A stretch of 39,516 bases of DNA from an uncultured Eubacteriales bacterium (GCA_905201505.1 CAJKOJ010000014.1:1-39516); one strand, 5' to 3'. Counted from the first letter of the stretch, positions 7,533-15,327 are shown. Translations and numbers: made by a program. The notes: generated by a model not told the origin, from the sequence alone.

Positions 7533-8849
7533 TTATTCTCTCTTACCCTCCATAGTTTGTTTTATAATACTATGCATAATTTCTTCATTAAGCTGACCGC
7601 TGACATATCCAAAAACATTGCCGTCTCTGTCTATCATAAATGTTGTAGGGAAAGATGTTATTCCGTAAGAATTGAATATTTCCCCTGTTCTGTCCATCAC
7701 TACAGGATAAGTATATCCGTTTTCTTCAAGAAAAGACTTAATTTCTTCTTCAGACTTTTCTCTGCCCATATTAGGTGCAGCCACTCCCAGTACAATTAAA
7801 GCGTCATCTCCGTCTGTATCATAGCTTTCATATATTCTTTGAATATCAGGCATTTCAGCCTTGCACGGAGGACACCATGTCGCCCAGAAATTAAGAAAAA
7901 CTGTTTTTCCTTTATAATCAGACAACTTATGTGTTTTACCATACTGATCCGTAAGGGTAAAATCTATTGCAGGAATTATGTCTTCCTCAACCCCGTTTTC
8001 ATCAACTGTATTTTCTTCTGTAATATCTTCGGTTTCCTCATTTTCTGTAACTATACTGCTCTCATCACCAGCTTTTTCATTATTTTCACCTGAACTGTTT
8101 TCTGTTCCAAAGGGCGATGAAATACTTGACAAATAACCTGTAACATCATTCATTTTACCTGTAAACATAAGTACACCCATTAATATCATTAAAATACCGC
8201 CAACCTTAGCAGTATATTTTACAATATTCATATGGTTTTTAAAGAAACCAAGCAAAGATGTTGTAAAAAATCCTACAGCTAGAAATGGAAGTACAAAACC
8301 TGCTGTGTATACACCAATAAGCATAAATCCTGAAGCCTTTGTACTTGCCGATGCTGCCATAATTAACGCACTGGTTAAGGCAGGACCTACACATGGGGTC
8401 CATGCAAAGCTAAATGTAAAACCCATTATCAAAGCTGAAACAGGCGACATAATAAATTTATCAGGATTAAAATTAATTCTGCGTTCTTTGCTCAAAAGCA
8501 TACTCTTTCCAAAAACACCTAATTGGTACAAGCCAAATAAAACAATAATTACACCGCCTATTTTTGCAAATAACATCTGGTTGTCCTTAAAAAATGAGCC
8601 CATTGCAGAAAAACCTAAACCTAAACTAAAAAAAGCAAAACTTACGCCGACTACAAAGCAAAATGTATTTAACATAACCTTGCTTTTTTTATAATATATT
8701 TTCCCGTCTTCCCCTTTAACCCCTGTACCTCCTGATAAATAACCGATATAAAGAGGTATAAGCGGCAAAACACAAGGAGAAAGAAAACTTATCAGTCCTT
8801 GAAAAAACACCATTATTATAGGTACATTTATATCCAGTGAAAATCCCAT
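7533..8849 (-). CDS. CcdA-TlpA fusion: membrane thiol-disulfide reductase
   Basis: A 438-aa fusion. Residues 1-240 are a six-helix CcdA/DsbD-beta domain with SPCVLPLIPLY (C26) and TPCVGPA (C153), the cysteines that carry electrons across the membrane. An acidic Glu/Asp/Ser-rich linker (about 248-292) leads to an extracytoplasmic thioredoxin-like TlpA domain with WATWCPPCKAE (C326, C329) and the cis-proline in GITSFPTTF. The pair would pass reducing power from cytoplasmic thioredoxin to an outside protein, for peroxide defence, methionine sulfoxide repair or sporulation. AAGGAGA lies upstream of the ATG and a consensus promoter further up. The sortase follows on the same strand. Confidence 0.93.
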   Translation of the reverse strand: MGFSLDINVPIIMVFFQGLISFLSPCVLPLIPLYIGYLSGGTGVKGEDGKIYYKKSKVMLNTFCFVVGVSFAFFSLGLGFSAMGSFFKDNQMLFAKIGGVIIVLFGLYQLGVFGKSMLLSKERRINFNPDKFIMSPVSALIMGFTFSFAWTPCVGPALTSALIMAASASTKASGFMLIGVYTAGFVLPFLAVGFFTTSLLGFFKNHMNIVKYTAKVGGILMILMGVLMFTGKMNDVTGYLSSISSPFGTENSSGENNEKAGDESSIVTENEETEDITEENTVDENGVEEDIIPAIDFTLTDQYGKTHKLSDYKGKTVFLNFWATWCPPCKAEMPDIQRIYESYDTDGDDALIVLGVAAPNMGREKSEEEIKSFLEENGYTYPVVMDRTGEIFNSYGITSFPTTFMIDRDGNVFGYVSGQLNEEIMHSIIKQTMEGKRE

Positions 8850-8900
8850 TTTTATCTCTCCTTTTACTTGTATATTTTATTATTACATTACTTAACTGTA

Positions 8901-8929
8901 AGAATAACTTATACAATTTAATTTGTCAA
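8901..8929 (-). promoter_or_regulatory. Sigma-A promoter of CcdA-TlpA gene
   Basis: On the minus strand TTGACA (8924-8929) is followed after exactly 17 nt by TATTCT (8901-8906), about 50 nt upstream of the CcdA-TlpA start codon. This is a near-consensus vegetative promoter. Confidence 0.65.
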
Positions 8930-8970
8930 CCAAAAATGGGACGTTTTCAATATATTACCATTTCCCGGTT

Positions 8971-9198
8971 ATAAGTCTTATGTTATACATCTTTAAAACA
9001 TATTAACAGTACTTTTAAATATTTCAGCTAATCTGCATCTGTATGTAATGTATTTATTACAGCAGGAATAAGCTGTTTTTTTCTTGAAACAAAGTTTTTA
9101 AGATAAACTGTATTTTTGTCTCAGGGCTGCGGAACAAACGGCTCATATATTCATACGCATTTTTACCGCAAAATACTATTGTTAAACTCTTTTCTATA
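8971..9198 (-). pseudogene. Duplicated 3' fragment of pyrophosphatase gene (direct repeat copy 1)
   Basis: This stretch copies the last ~170 bp of the manganese pyrophosphatase gene plus its downstream flank, matching 11261-11490 at roughly nine bases in ten. In the sense of the gene it still encodes TIVFCGKNAYEYMSRLF, but a one-base deletion next to the ProGluThr codons shifts the frame, so the C-terminal residues of the enzyme are lost. It is a dead copy. Identity with the intact copy stops abruptly after tctata at 9198/11490. It marks the left edge of a ~2-kb accessory insert. Confidence 0.85.
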
Positions 9199-9245
9199 GC
9201 TATGCTTACATTTCTTTCAAGGCTGTTGACTTTATCGGCAGCCTG

Positions 9246-9276
9246 AACAGGTGTACGGAAATCCCGTACACCTGTT
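9246..9276. repeat. Perfect 13-bp inverted repeat
   Basis: aacaggtgtacgg (9246-9258) and ccgtacacctgtt (9264-9276) are perfectly complementary around a 5-nt loop. It lies 10 nt past the stop of the 151-aa gene and would form a strong hairpin. On the minus strand no T-run follows, so it is not a textbook intrinsic terminator. It could be a Rho-type or RNA-stabilising end, or a protein binding or recombination site near the island edge. Confidence 0.7.
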
Positions 9277-9285
9277 ATCTTGCTT

Positions 9286-9741
9286 TTACACAGTTTTTTC
9301 AATTTTAATTCCTGCAAAAAATTCTTTGACATCTTGCCGAGACAGTACCTCATCTATACATTTTGTTTCAATATAAACGGAAAGATGTATATTACTTTTA
9401 TCCCCGGAATCAAAATAGGCTTCAACATTATCTTTATATAAAAATACAAAGCCTTCTAATTCATTTAATTTTATTTTTTTAATCGGTTTTACGTATGGGG
9501 GATTATCTCCGTAAATACAACTATCCGCCTCTATTCGGCTTTGTCTCTGCATTTTTATATATTTTTCTGTTGTCTCCTCATATTCTATAAAAGTAAAAAA
9601 AATCCTAAATGATTTATCCTGCGGCTTAAACTCAAATCCATTTTCATAGACTACCGCAGTATCAGTATCAACATAAAGTCCATTTGGCATATTAAATGAT
9701 ATACCACCGTAATGCAGGCGGTTATTTTCAATTTTTAGCAT
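9286..9741 (-). CDS. Hypothetical protein, 151 aa
   Basis: A soluble, beta-rich looking 151-aa protein with no signal peptide or membrane helix. I do not recognise the family. It has several Tyr/Phe-rich strands (SFRIFFTFIEYEET, GFVFLYKDNVEAYF, IHLSVYIETK) and a C-terminal segment SRQDVKEFFAGIKIEKTV that resembles the final helix-strand of small immunity or export-related proteins, though this is only an impression. A good AAGGAGA site precedes the ATG. It follows the Spo0A_C-like gene by 16 nt on the same strand, so the two are probably an operon and may work together. Confidence 0.7.
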   Translation of the reverse strand: MLKIENNRLHYGGISFNMPNGLYVDTDTAVVYENGFEFKPQDKSFRIFFTFIEYEETTEKYIKMQRQSRIEADSCIYGDNPPYVKPIKKIKLNELEGFVFLYKDNVEAYFDSGDKSNIHLSVYIETKCIDEVLSRQDVKEFFAGIKIEKTV

Positions 9742-9757
9742 AACTTGTTTTCTCCTT

Positions 9758-10096
9758 TTATTTTTTTAATATAAGTATTATGGTATCAGCAATAGTTGAT
9801 ATAAATTCTGAGTTGGCTGGTCTGCCGTTTTTTCTTGAACAGGCATAGATAAAATATTTGTCTATAATCCCGAGGTTACCACATTTACACGCTATCTCAA
9901 TAGAATGACATATCTCTCTTTCTTCGCACGAGGGTGTTGTGTTATATTGTTCTGCAATTTTGGGATAAAGTTTTTTTGTAATGTGGTCCTGTAATTCTAT
10001 ATCTTGCACGACCATCATTATTGCACTCCTGCAATAATGATAACCCATTAAGTTTGCCAAAATCCCAAAATTATGCAGTAAATTTAGCTCCTTCAT
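9758..10096 (-). CDS. Stand-alone Spo0A C-terminal domain protein
   Basis: A 112-aa protein that aligns by eye over nearly its whole length with the C-terminal DNA-binding effector domain of the sporulation master regulator Spo0A. Matching blocks are the N-terminal LLHNFGILANLMGYHYCRSA with IMMV, ITKKLYPKIAEQYNTTPS, and the C-terminal RPANSEFISTIAD (Spo0A: KPTNSEFIAMVAD). There is no receiver domain. In the recognition helix Spo0A's SRVERAIRHAIEVAW reads SCEEREICHSIEIAC, so arginines used for DNA contact appear replaced. The start is uncertain: ATG 10096 has no Shine-Dalgarno, and a TTG at 10105 is an alternative. It is divergent from an XRE gene inside the repeat-bounded island. Confidence 0.8.
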   Translation of the reverse strand: MKELNLLHNFGILANLMGYHYCRSAIMMVVQDIELQDHITKKLYPKIAEQYNTTPSCEEREICHSIEIACKCGNLGIIDKYFIYACSRKNGRPANSEFISTIADTIILILKK

Positions 10097-10116
10097 AAAA
10101 AACAATTATTAACATT

Positions 10117-10145
10117 ATGTTATCACATTCCAAACCGTCGGTCAA
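10117..10145 (-). promoter_or_regulatory. Promoter of the Spo0A_C-like gene
   Basis: On the minus strand TTGACC (10140-10145) and TAACAT (10117-10122) are 17 nt apart. The predicted transcript start is only about 12-15 nt before the ATG at 10096, leaving a very short leader with no ribosome binding site, which fits a nearly leaderless message or a different start codon. Confidence 0.5.
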
Positions 10146-10174
10146 GGTATAACCAAAAGTATATTAGGTTTAGG

Positions 10175-10207
10175 TATATTCAAGTTCAATATAAAACCAA
10201 ATATAAT
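10175..10207 (+). promoter_or_regulatory. XRE gene promoter with inverted repeat operator
   Basis: TATATT (10175-10180) and AATATA (10188-10193) form an inverted repeat with a 7-nt spacer just upstream of a TATAAT -10 box at 10202-10207. AGGTATA also occurs twice nearby (10145-10151, 10172-10178). This lies between two divergent genes, one an XRE repressor, so it is a plausible autoregulatory operator. Inference only. Confidence 0.35.
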
Positions 10208-10237
10208 AGTGGTAATAGTAAAAGAGAGGGTGATAAT

Positions 10238-10585
10238 ATGCAAAAATATGATGAGCTAAATGCAGAAATCGGTGCAAGAATAAAAGAAATCAGATTAAAA
10301 AGAAACATTTCACAAGATGTACTTGCTGAAAAAATAGGCGTTTGTAATGGAGCACACCTATCAAATATAGAACGCGGCTATAGCGGAATATCTATAAAAA
10401 AACTTATATCTATATGCGAAGCATTAAATATTGAAGCAGATTATATTTTATTTGGTGTTTCATCAAACAATGTAGAAACATCTTTACACCATTATTTAAA
10501 ACAACTGACCAAAGAACAGTCTATTTATCTTTTGGATATAATTAAAGCATATGTGAAGTCTTGCGGGATCAATGTAGAAACGTGA
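10238..10585 (+). CDS. XRE family transcriptional regulator
   Basis: A 115-aa helix-turn-helix protein. The XRE/HTH_3 domain covers residues about 9-68 (IGARIKEIRLKRNISQDVLA, then HLSNIERGYSGISIKKLISI) and is followed by a short helical C-terminal part (YLKQLTKEQSIYLLDIIKAY) likely used for dimerisation. There is no peptidase or toxin domain. GAGGGTGATAAT precedes the ATG. It is divergent from the Spo0A_C-like gene and is the likely repressor of the shared control region. Confidence 0.88.
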   Translation: MQKYDELNAEIGARIKEIRLKRNISQDVLAEKIGVCNGAHLSNIERGYSGISIKKLISICEALNIEADYILFGVSSNNVETSLHHYLKQLTKEQSIYLLDIIKAYVKSCGINVET

Positions 10586-10612
10586 TATAGTCACTGAGTG
10601 CGGTAAACTTTA

Positions 10613-10660
10613 TCACACTTTTTATTTTCTGAAAAAGGGACGGTTAGAAGTGTGTTTTTA
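10613..10660 (+). repeat. Short direct repeat after XRE gene, copy A
   Basis: The segment ending tctgaaaaagggacggttagaag-tgtgttttta recurs at 11196-11241 with a few changes and a 2-base length difference. Each copy lies a short distance beyond an XRE gene, so the XRE gene plus tail appears duplicated as a module. The function is unknown. Confidence 0.6.
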
Positions 10661-10741
10661 AGGGTTGGAATGAATTATATTACCTTGCTGTTTTCGCCCT
10701 CTGAAACCCTTGATTTTATGCGATAAATTTAGCTTTAGAAC

Positions 10742-11077
10742 TTGAAACATAAATTGGACTTTATAGAAATAGGAAACAGAATACAGTATTACCGTAATCA
10801 AAATAATATGATGCAAGCACAATTAGCTGAATTGATTAGAACTAATCAAAAGCATATTTCAAAGATAGAATTGGAGCAGCTTAGAGTAAAACTTGATACA
10901 ATATATGCAATTACAACAGCTTTACATATTTCCATTGATACATTGATAGCTGACTATGATAATAGTAATGATGAAGCTAATCTGAAGCTTATTTTAGACG
11001 AGATTAGGGGTATGAATCATAAACAGCTTAAAATGCTTCGTGAAAATATTGCCACAATTAAAAAGTTTAATCAGTAA
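10742..11077 (+). CDS. Second XRE family regulator, weak start
   Basis: A 111-aa XRE regulator. The HTH covers residues about 7-66 (IGNRIQYYRNQNNMMQAQLA, then NQKHISKIELEQLRVKLDTI), and a C-terminal helix reads LILDEIRGMNHKQLKMLRENI. The N-terminus matches typical family starts, yet the first codon is TTG and no ribosome binding site is visible upstream, so the gene may be poorly translated or decaying. It is unlike the first XRE protein in sequence, so it is not a simple duplicate. It lies within the repeat-bounded island and ends at an intrinsic terminator. Confidence 0.7.
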   Translation: MKHKLDFIEIGNRIQYYRNQNNMMQAQLAELIRTNQKHISKIELEQLRVKLDTIYAITTALHISIDTLIADYDNSNDEANLKLILDEIRGMNHKQLKMLRENIATIKKFNQ

Positions 11078-11090
11078 ATAAGATAATTAA

Positions 11091-11146
11091 AAAAAACCGT
11101 TATATGCTTGCCGCTCTCGGTAGCTATATGACGGTTTTATTTTCTA
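11091..11146 (+). terminator. Intrinsic terminator after second XRE gene
   Basis: Arms aaaaccgttatat (11094-11106) and atatgacggtttt (11126-11138) pair with one mismatch, enclose a smaller GC-rich hairpin (gccg...cggt), and are followed by attttct. It begins about 14 nt past the XRE stop. Confidence 0.75.
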
Positions 11147-11195
11147 AAAATGAGGAGTTTAGAATAACCAAAACATTTTTGTGTGCTTTATATGC

Positions 11196-11241
11196 TCATA
11201 CTTTTTTAATGTCTGAAAAGGGACATTAGAAGTGTGTTTTT
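11196..11241 (+). repeat. Short direct repeat, copy B
   Basis: Second copy of the ~46-bp element seen at 10613-10660 (core tctgaaaagggacattagaag-tgtgttttta at 11212-11241). It ends 20 nt before the right-hand long direct repeat. Confidence 0.6.
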
Positions 11242-11260
11242 ATGTGTGAGAATTCGCAAA

Positions 11261-11490
11261 ATAAGTCTTATGTTATAATTTTTTAAAACATATTAACAGT
11301 ACTTTTAAATATTTCAGCCTAACCTACATCTGTATGTAATGCATTTATTACAGCAGGAATAAACTGTTTTTTTCTTGAAACAAAGTCTTTAAGATAAACT
11401 GTATTTTTCGTCTCAGGACGGTGGAACAAACGGCTCATATATTCATACGCATTTTTACCGCAAAATACTATTGTTGAACTTTTTTCTATA
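11261..11490. repeat. Long direct repeat copy 2, intact pyrophosphatase 3' end
   Basis: This is the functional copy of the ~230-bp repeat shared with 8971-9198. It covers the last codons of the pyrophosphatase gene and the flank beyond the stop. The two copies are in the same orientation and enclose about 2.06 kb that carries the Spo0A_C-like, 151-aa and two XRE genes. Confidence 0.85.
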
Positions 11491-12974
11491 ATGTTTGTCA
11501 GCATAAAAAACATCATATCAGAGCCTCTTTCCTCATTTACTCTTATCATATAATCAAGTATTCTGCCTTTTACTTCCTCTATTTCCCCGGAATCCATAAG
11601 GTTAAACTGTCCTACACCAAATCTTGTTTTACCTGCATTAAACATCTTAAAATCCTGATAGAATATTTGCTCAATACTTTTATTTTTAATATCACTGCCG
11701 GCATAAAACATTTTCCTTGAATAATCAAAAATATCTATTCCCGCTATTTCAGCAAGCCTCTCAGCAGTTATTTTATCCTGCTCAGTACACGTTGGCGAAG
11801 AAAATATTAATGTATCAGATATAATTGCAGAGCACAAAATACCTGCTATTTTATCCGGAATTTTAACATTACTCTCATCAAAAATCTGAGTTATAATAGT
11901 TGCAGTACATCCTAATGGCTGATTTCTGAATAAAATCGGATGTATAGTTTCAAAATCTGCTATTCTATGGTGGTCTATTACTTCAAGCACCTCTGCTTCT
12001 TCCAGTCCATCAACTGCCTGTGACTTTTCATTGTGGTCAACAAGAATAACTTTTTTGCTTTTAGCACCAATAAGATTACGTCTGGAAATCATACCAACCA
12101 ATTCACCGCATTTTGTAATCACAGGGAAGTCTCTGTGCCTTTTTTGTACCATTATAGAACGAATTTCATCAAGATAATCATTTGTAGAAAAGGTAATAAG
12201 GTCGTGGTCTCTCATAAAATGCCTTATAGGCATACTTTGGTTAACAAGCCTTGCAGCAGTGTATATATTATAATCCGTTTTTATAATATTACATCCTTTT
12301 TTATCTGCCGCATTTTGTACAGTATGAGATACAATATTGTTTTCTCCGCATATTATTACACACTTAGAATTAAGTTTAACAGCTAGCAGCTGAGCTTCAG
12401 TATTTTTGCCAACTATAACAACAGCATTTTCAACATCATCGTTTTCCGTAAGCTCAGTAATATCTGCTGTTGCAATTACTTTATCACACTCAACATTTCC
12501 TTTTATATTCCCTACAATCATTTCTCCCCTTAAAATTTCTGTTAAATTTCTATATGGTGTATTTGCCCTTGCAATAACATCACTGTCATAAACATCCATA
12601 TATGACTTTGCTATATCAGACACTGTAATTATTCCTTCAAGCAAGTTTCTGTTATTAACAACAGGGAGCGTAACCATATTTTTTTCTTTCATTATTTCCC
12701 ACGCTTTTTTTAGAGAAATAAGAGAATTAACCCCTTTAACATAGCTTATTTCTATATCTCCTATTTGTGTCCTTACATTCTGTATAAGTTCAGGCTCTTC
12801 CACATTAAAATATTCCAGCACAAATTTTGTTTCATTATTAAGGCTGCCGCATCTTGCTGCAACAAACCCATCACTTAATTGATTTTTAAGCCATGTATAT
12901 GCAATAGCAGAACAAATAGAATCAGTATCAGGATTTTTATGACCAATTATGTAGGTTTTACTTCTCTTTTCCAT
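11319..12974 (-). CDS. ppaC: CBS/DRTGG-domain manganese-dependent inorganic pyrophosphatase
   Basis: A 551-aa family II pyrophosphatase that hydrolyses pyrophosphate to phosphate in the cytoplasm. DHH motifs are HKNPDTDS (H12, D16, D18), LVDHNE (about D313) and VIDHHRIADFE (D334, H335, H336). The DHHA2 part is C-terminal, with SSTIVFCGKNAYEYMSRLF near the end. Between DHH motifs lies an insert of two CBS domains (about 85-130 and 250-305) around a DRTGG domain (about 140-245), a build known to be regulated by adenine nucleotides and diadenosine polyphosphates. AGGGGG precedes the ATG. Its 3' end is duplicated 2.3 kb away, at the far side of the island. Confidence 0.95.
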   Translation of the reverse strand: MEKRSKTYIIGHKNPDTDSICSAIAYTWLKNQLSDGFVAARCGSLNNETKFVLEYFNVEEPELIQNVRTQIGDIEISYVKGVNSLISLKKAWEIMKEKNMVTLPVVNNRNLLEGIITVSDIAKSYMDVYDSDVIARANTPYRNLTEILRGEMIVGNIKGNVECDKVIATADITELTENDDVENAVVIVGKNTEAQLLAVKLNSKCVIICGENNIVSHTVQNAADKKGCNIIKTDYNIYTAARLVNQSMPIRHFMRDHDLITFSTNDYLDEIRSIMVQKRHRDFPVITKCGELVGMISRRNLIGAKSKKVILVDHNEKSQAVDGLEEAEVLEVIDHHRIADFETIHPILFRNQPLGCTATIITQIFDESNVKIPDKIAGILCSAIISDTLIFSSPTCTEQDKITAERLAEIAGIDIFDYSRKMFYAGSDIKNKSIEQIFYQDFKMFNAGKTRFGVGQFNLMDSGEIEEVKGRILDYMIRVNEERGSDMMFFMLTNIIEKSSTIVFCGKNAYEYMSRLFHRPETKNTVYLKDFVSRKKQFIPAVINALHTDVG

Positions 12975-13122
12975 ACTGTATACCCCCTGTCAAATGCAAT
13001 TTATAATTAAGCGGTATCTTAAACATTCAGTTCTTAACTACAAAATACTAATTAATTAAATTAAAGAATTTAATTGTATAGTAAAATAAACCGGTAGATT
13101 TCATAGAACCCTTAAAGCTCAA

Positions 13123-13158
13123 AAATCCCCCTATGCCGCATTGAACATAGGGGGATTT
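13123..13158. terminator. Strong hairpin terminator beyond KDG kinase gene
   Basis: aaatccccctatg (13123-13135) and cataGGGGGattt (13146-13158) form a perfect 13-bp stem with a 10-nt loop, with T-rich sequence on both sides. It should end the argF-trpS-kinase transcript about 110 nt past the kinase stop. Between 12975 and 13122 I see only the AT-rich pyrophosphatase leader. Confidence 0.75.
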
Positions 13159-13266
13159 TATACTATTTGTTATATATAGGTTTATAAAAACTATATATTA
13201 TTTACATAACATACCTACCCCGCTGTAAAATTCTTCTCTTTTCCTTATTTATCCCTCAACTGACTT

Positions 13267-14298
13267 TTATCTGCTCATTTCCTCCTGAGGTCCCTCTGAA
13301 CTATGTGTCTTAATTACACTCTCAATTTCCTCAAGAGATGCAGCAGGCATATCACCGTTAGTAGTACATTTAACAGCAGACATTGCATTGCCGTATTTAA
13401 CAGCCTGCAGTGGGTCATCAGTTGTAAGCAAAGCATACAGAGCACCTGCAACATAAGCGTCGCCTGAACCAATTCTGTCAATAACCTCAATATTTTCATA
13501 AGCAGGCTCTTCATAAAACTTTCCGTTATAATAGAGCTTTGAGCCAAAATTATGTCTTGTAGGGCTTACAACATCTCTCTTAGTTGTTGCAACAACCTTG
13601 CAGCCGTAATCATCACAATAACTCTTCATTATTTCTTCAAGTGTTCCTGTTTTCTGCATCATTCTTCTTGATGTTTCCTCGGATACAAAGAGAATATCAA
13701 CATAAGGAAGAATAGAAACTATTGCCTCCCTTGCCTCATCTTCTGACCACAGCTTTGCCCTGTAATTGCAGTCAAAACTTACTGCGGCACCTGCAGCCTT
13801 AAATTCCTTAATAATTTCAATTACAGTATCCTTCAGCTCCTTATTTAGTGCCATTGAAATACCGCTTACATGAAATAATCTTGTATTTGTATAAACAGAC
13901 GGATCAATTTCCTCTTTCTTAAGGTAACAAATTGAAGAATGTGCTCTGTCATATACTACAGAAGACTTTCTTGGATAAGCACCTGCCTCGTAATAATAAA
14001 TTCCAAGTCTTGCGTCTTTAGAATAATCATATATAATATAATCATCAGAAACATTGCCGTATCTTATTTTATACTTTGCAAATCTGCCTACCTTATTGTC
14101 AGGCAGTCTTGTAATTATTGCTGAACGAACACCCAGAAATGCTGCACCTGATGCAACATTAAGCTCAGAACCGCCTGCCTGCTTTTCAAAAGTTTCACTT
14201 CTTGAAATTTTCTCCTTGTTATGAGGAGATAATCTTAACATTACTTCTCCAAATCCAACTAAATCAAATTTTTTTTCTTTCATTGGTATAATACTCAT
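13267..14298 (-). CDS. kdgK: PfkB family sugar kinase, probable 2-keto-3-deoxygluconate kinase
   Basis: A 343-aa PfkB/ribokinase-family kinase. The N-terminal GGSELNVASGAAFLG sugar-binding segment and the C-terminal DRIGSGDAYVAGAL motif (catalytic Asp, anion hole) are present. The lid and YYEAGAYPRKSSVVYDRAHS segment fit 2-dehydro-3-deoxygluconate kinases, which make KDPG in uronate and Entner-Doudoroff metabolism. GGAGG lies 8 nt before the ATG. It is last in a minus-strand run after trpS (21-nt gap). A gluconate 5-dehydrogenase-like gene elsewhere in the window fits the same pathway. Family sure, substrate likely. Confidence 0.85.
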   Translation of the reverse strand: MSIIPMKEKKFDLVGFGEVMLRLSPHNKEKISRSETFEKQAGGSELNVASGAAFLGVRSAIITRLPDNKVGRFAKYKIRYGNVSDDYIIYDYSKDARLGIYYYEAGAYPRKSSVVYDRAHSSICYLKKEEIDPSVYTNTRLFHVSGISMALNKELKDTVIEIIKEFKAAGAAVSFDCNYRAKLWSEDEAREAIVSILPYVDILFVSEETSRRMMQKTGTLEEIMKSYCDDYGCKVVATTKRDVVSPTRHNFGSKLYYNGKFYEEPAYENIEVIDRIGSGDAYVAGALYALLTTDDPLQAVKYGNAMSAVKCTTNGDMPAASLEEIESVIKTHSSEGPQEEMSR

Positions 14299-14319
14299 AA
14301 AATATTCCTCCCGGTGTTA

Positions 14320-15327
14320 TTATTTATAAATCGGATACCCAACCTTCTTCTTAACCTTGTTTAATGTCTTATTTGCAATATAAGAAGCTTTTTCTGCACC
14401 CTCTTTCAATACCTTTTCAAGATATGCCTTATCAGAAGAATACTCCTTAAACTTTTTCTGTATCGGTTCAAGCTCAGTTACAACAGCTTCACCTACGGCA
14501 GATTTAAACTCACCGTATCCCGCACCCTTAAACTCAGCCTCAGCTTCAGCAACAGATTTTCCTGTAACAGAAGAGTATATGTTTAAAAGATTACTAACCC
14601 CCGGTTTGTCCTCTGAATATCTTACCTCAGTATCAGAATCTGTAACAGCTCTTTTAATTTTGTTTGCAATTACTTTTGGATCATCAAGAATGTAAATTAC
14701 ATTGTTTTCATTGTCGCTTTCAGACTTACTCATTTTCTTCTCAGGATTTTGCAGTCCCATAATTCTTGCACCAACCTTTGGTATATAAGGTTCAGGTATT
14801 TTAAATACATCACCATATATACTGTTAAATCTGCCTGCTATATCCCTGCATATTTCAAGATGCTGCTTTTGGTCTGCACCAACAGGTACAAGGTCACTCT
14901 GGTACAAAAGTATATCTCCTGCCATTAACACAGGATATGTGTAAAGTCCGGCATTTATATTATCAGAATGCTTTGCTGCCTTATCTTTAAACTGTGTCAT
15001 TCTGTTAAGCTCACCCATATACGTAAAACAGTTTAAAATCCATGCAAGTTCAGCATGTGCCTTTACATCAGACTGAACATATATTATATGCTTTTCGGGA
15101 TCAAGTCCTATAGCAAGGAAAAGTGCTGCTAAATCCCTTGTTCTCTGTCTTAACTGTGTAGGATCCTGCCTTACTGTTATAGCATGCATATTAGCTACAC
15201 CAAATAAACAGTTGTAATCCTCTTGTAAATTTTTCCAATTCTTTAATGCACCAATATAGTTGCCAAGTGAAGGTACACCTGACGGCTGCATTGCACTATA
15301 TATAACTTTCTTTCTTTCTTCTGACAT
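14320..15327 (-). CDS. trpS: Tryptophanyl-tRNA synthetase
   Basis: A 335-aa class Ic aminoacyl-tRNA synthetase charging tRNA-Trp. The HIGH-like motif is PSGVPSLGNY (residues 15-24), KMSKS is intact (198-202), and VGADQKQHLEICRDIA is the tryptophan pocket segment. Its length is typical of bacterial TrpRS. I place the start at ATG 15327, 8 nt after GGAG; the GTG three codons upstream overlaps that site. It is between argF (36-nt gap) and the KDG kinase gene, probably in one transcript. No T-box is visible in the short gap. Confidence 0.96.
   Translation of the reverse strand: MSEERKKVIYSAMQPSGVPSLGNYIGALKNWKNLQEDYNCLFGVANMHAITVRQDPTQLRQRTRDLAALFLAIGLDPEKHIIYVQSDVKAHAELAWILNCFTYMGELNRMTQFKDKAAKHSDNINAGLYTYPVLMAGDILLYQSDLVPVGADQKQHLEICRDIAGRFNSIYGDVFKIPEPYIPKVGARIMGLQNPEKKMSKSESDNENNVIYILDDPKVIANKIKRAVTDSDTEVRYSEDKPGVSNLLNIYSSVTGKSVAEAEAEFKGAGYGEFKSAVGEAVVTELEPIQKKFKEYSSDKAYLEKVLKEGAEKASYIANKTLNKVKKKVGYPIYK

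Noticed and set aside
8935..8970. gggacgtt segment as third copy of the XRE tail repeat
   Set aside because: Only about eight bases match; not enough to separate from chance.
9057..9353. 98-aa frame containing FCGKNAYEYMSRLF
   Set aside because: It runs across the end of the 151-aa gene, the inverted repeat and the dead pyrophosphatase fragment; the frame is an accident of a frameshifted gene remnant.
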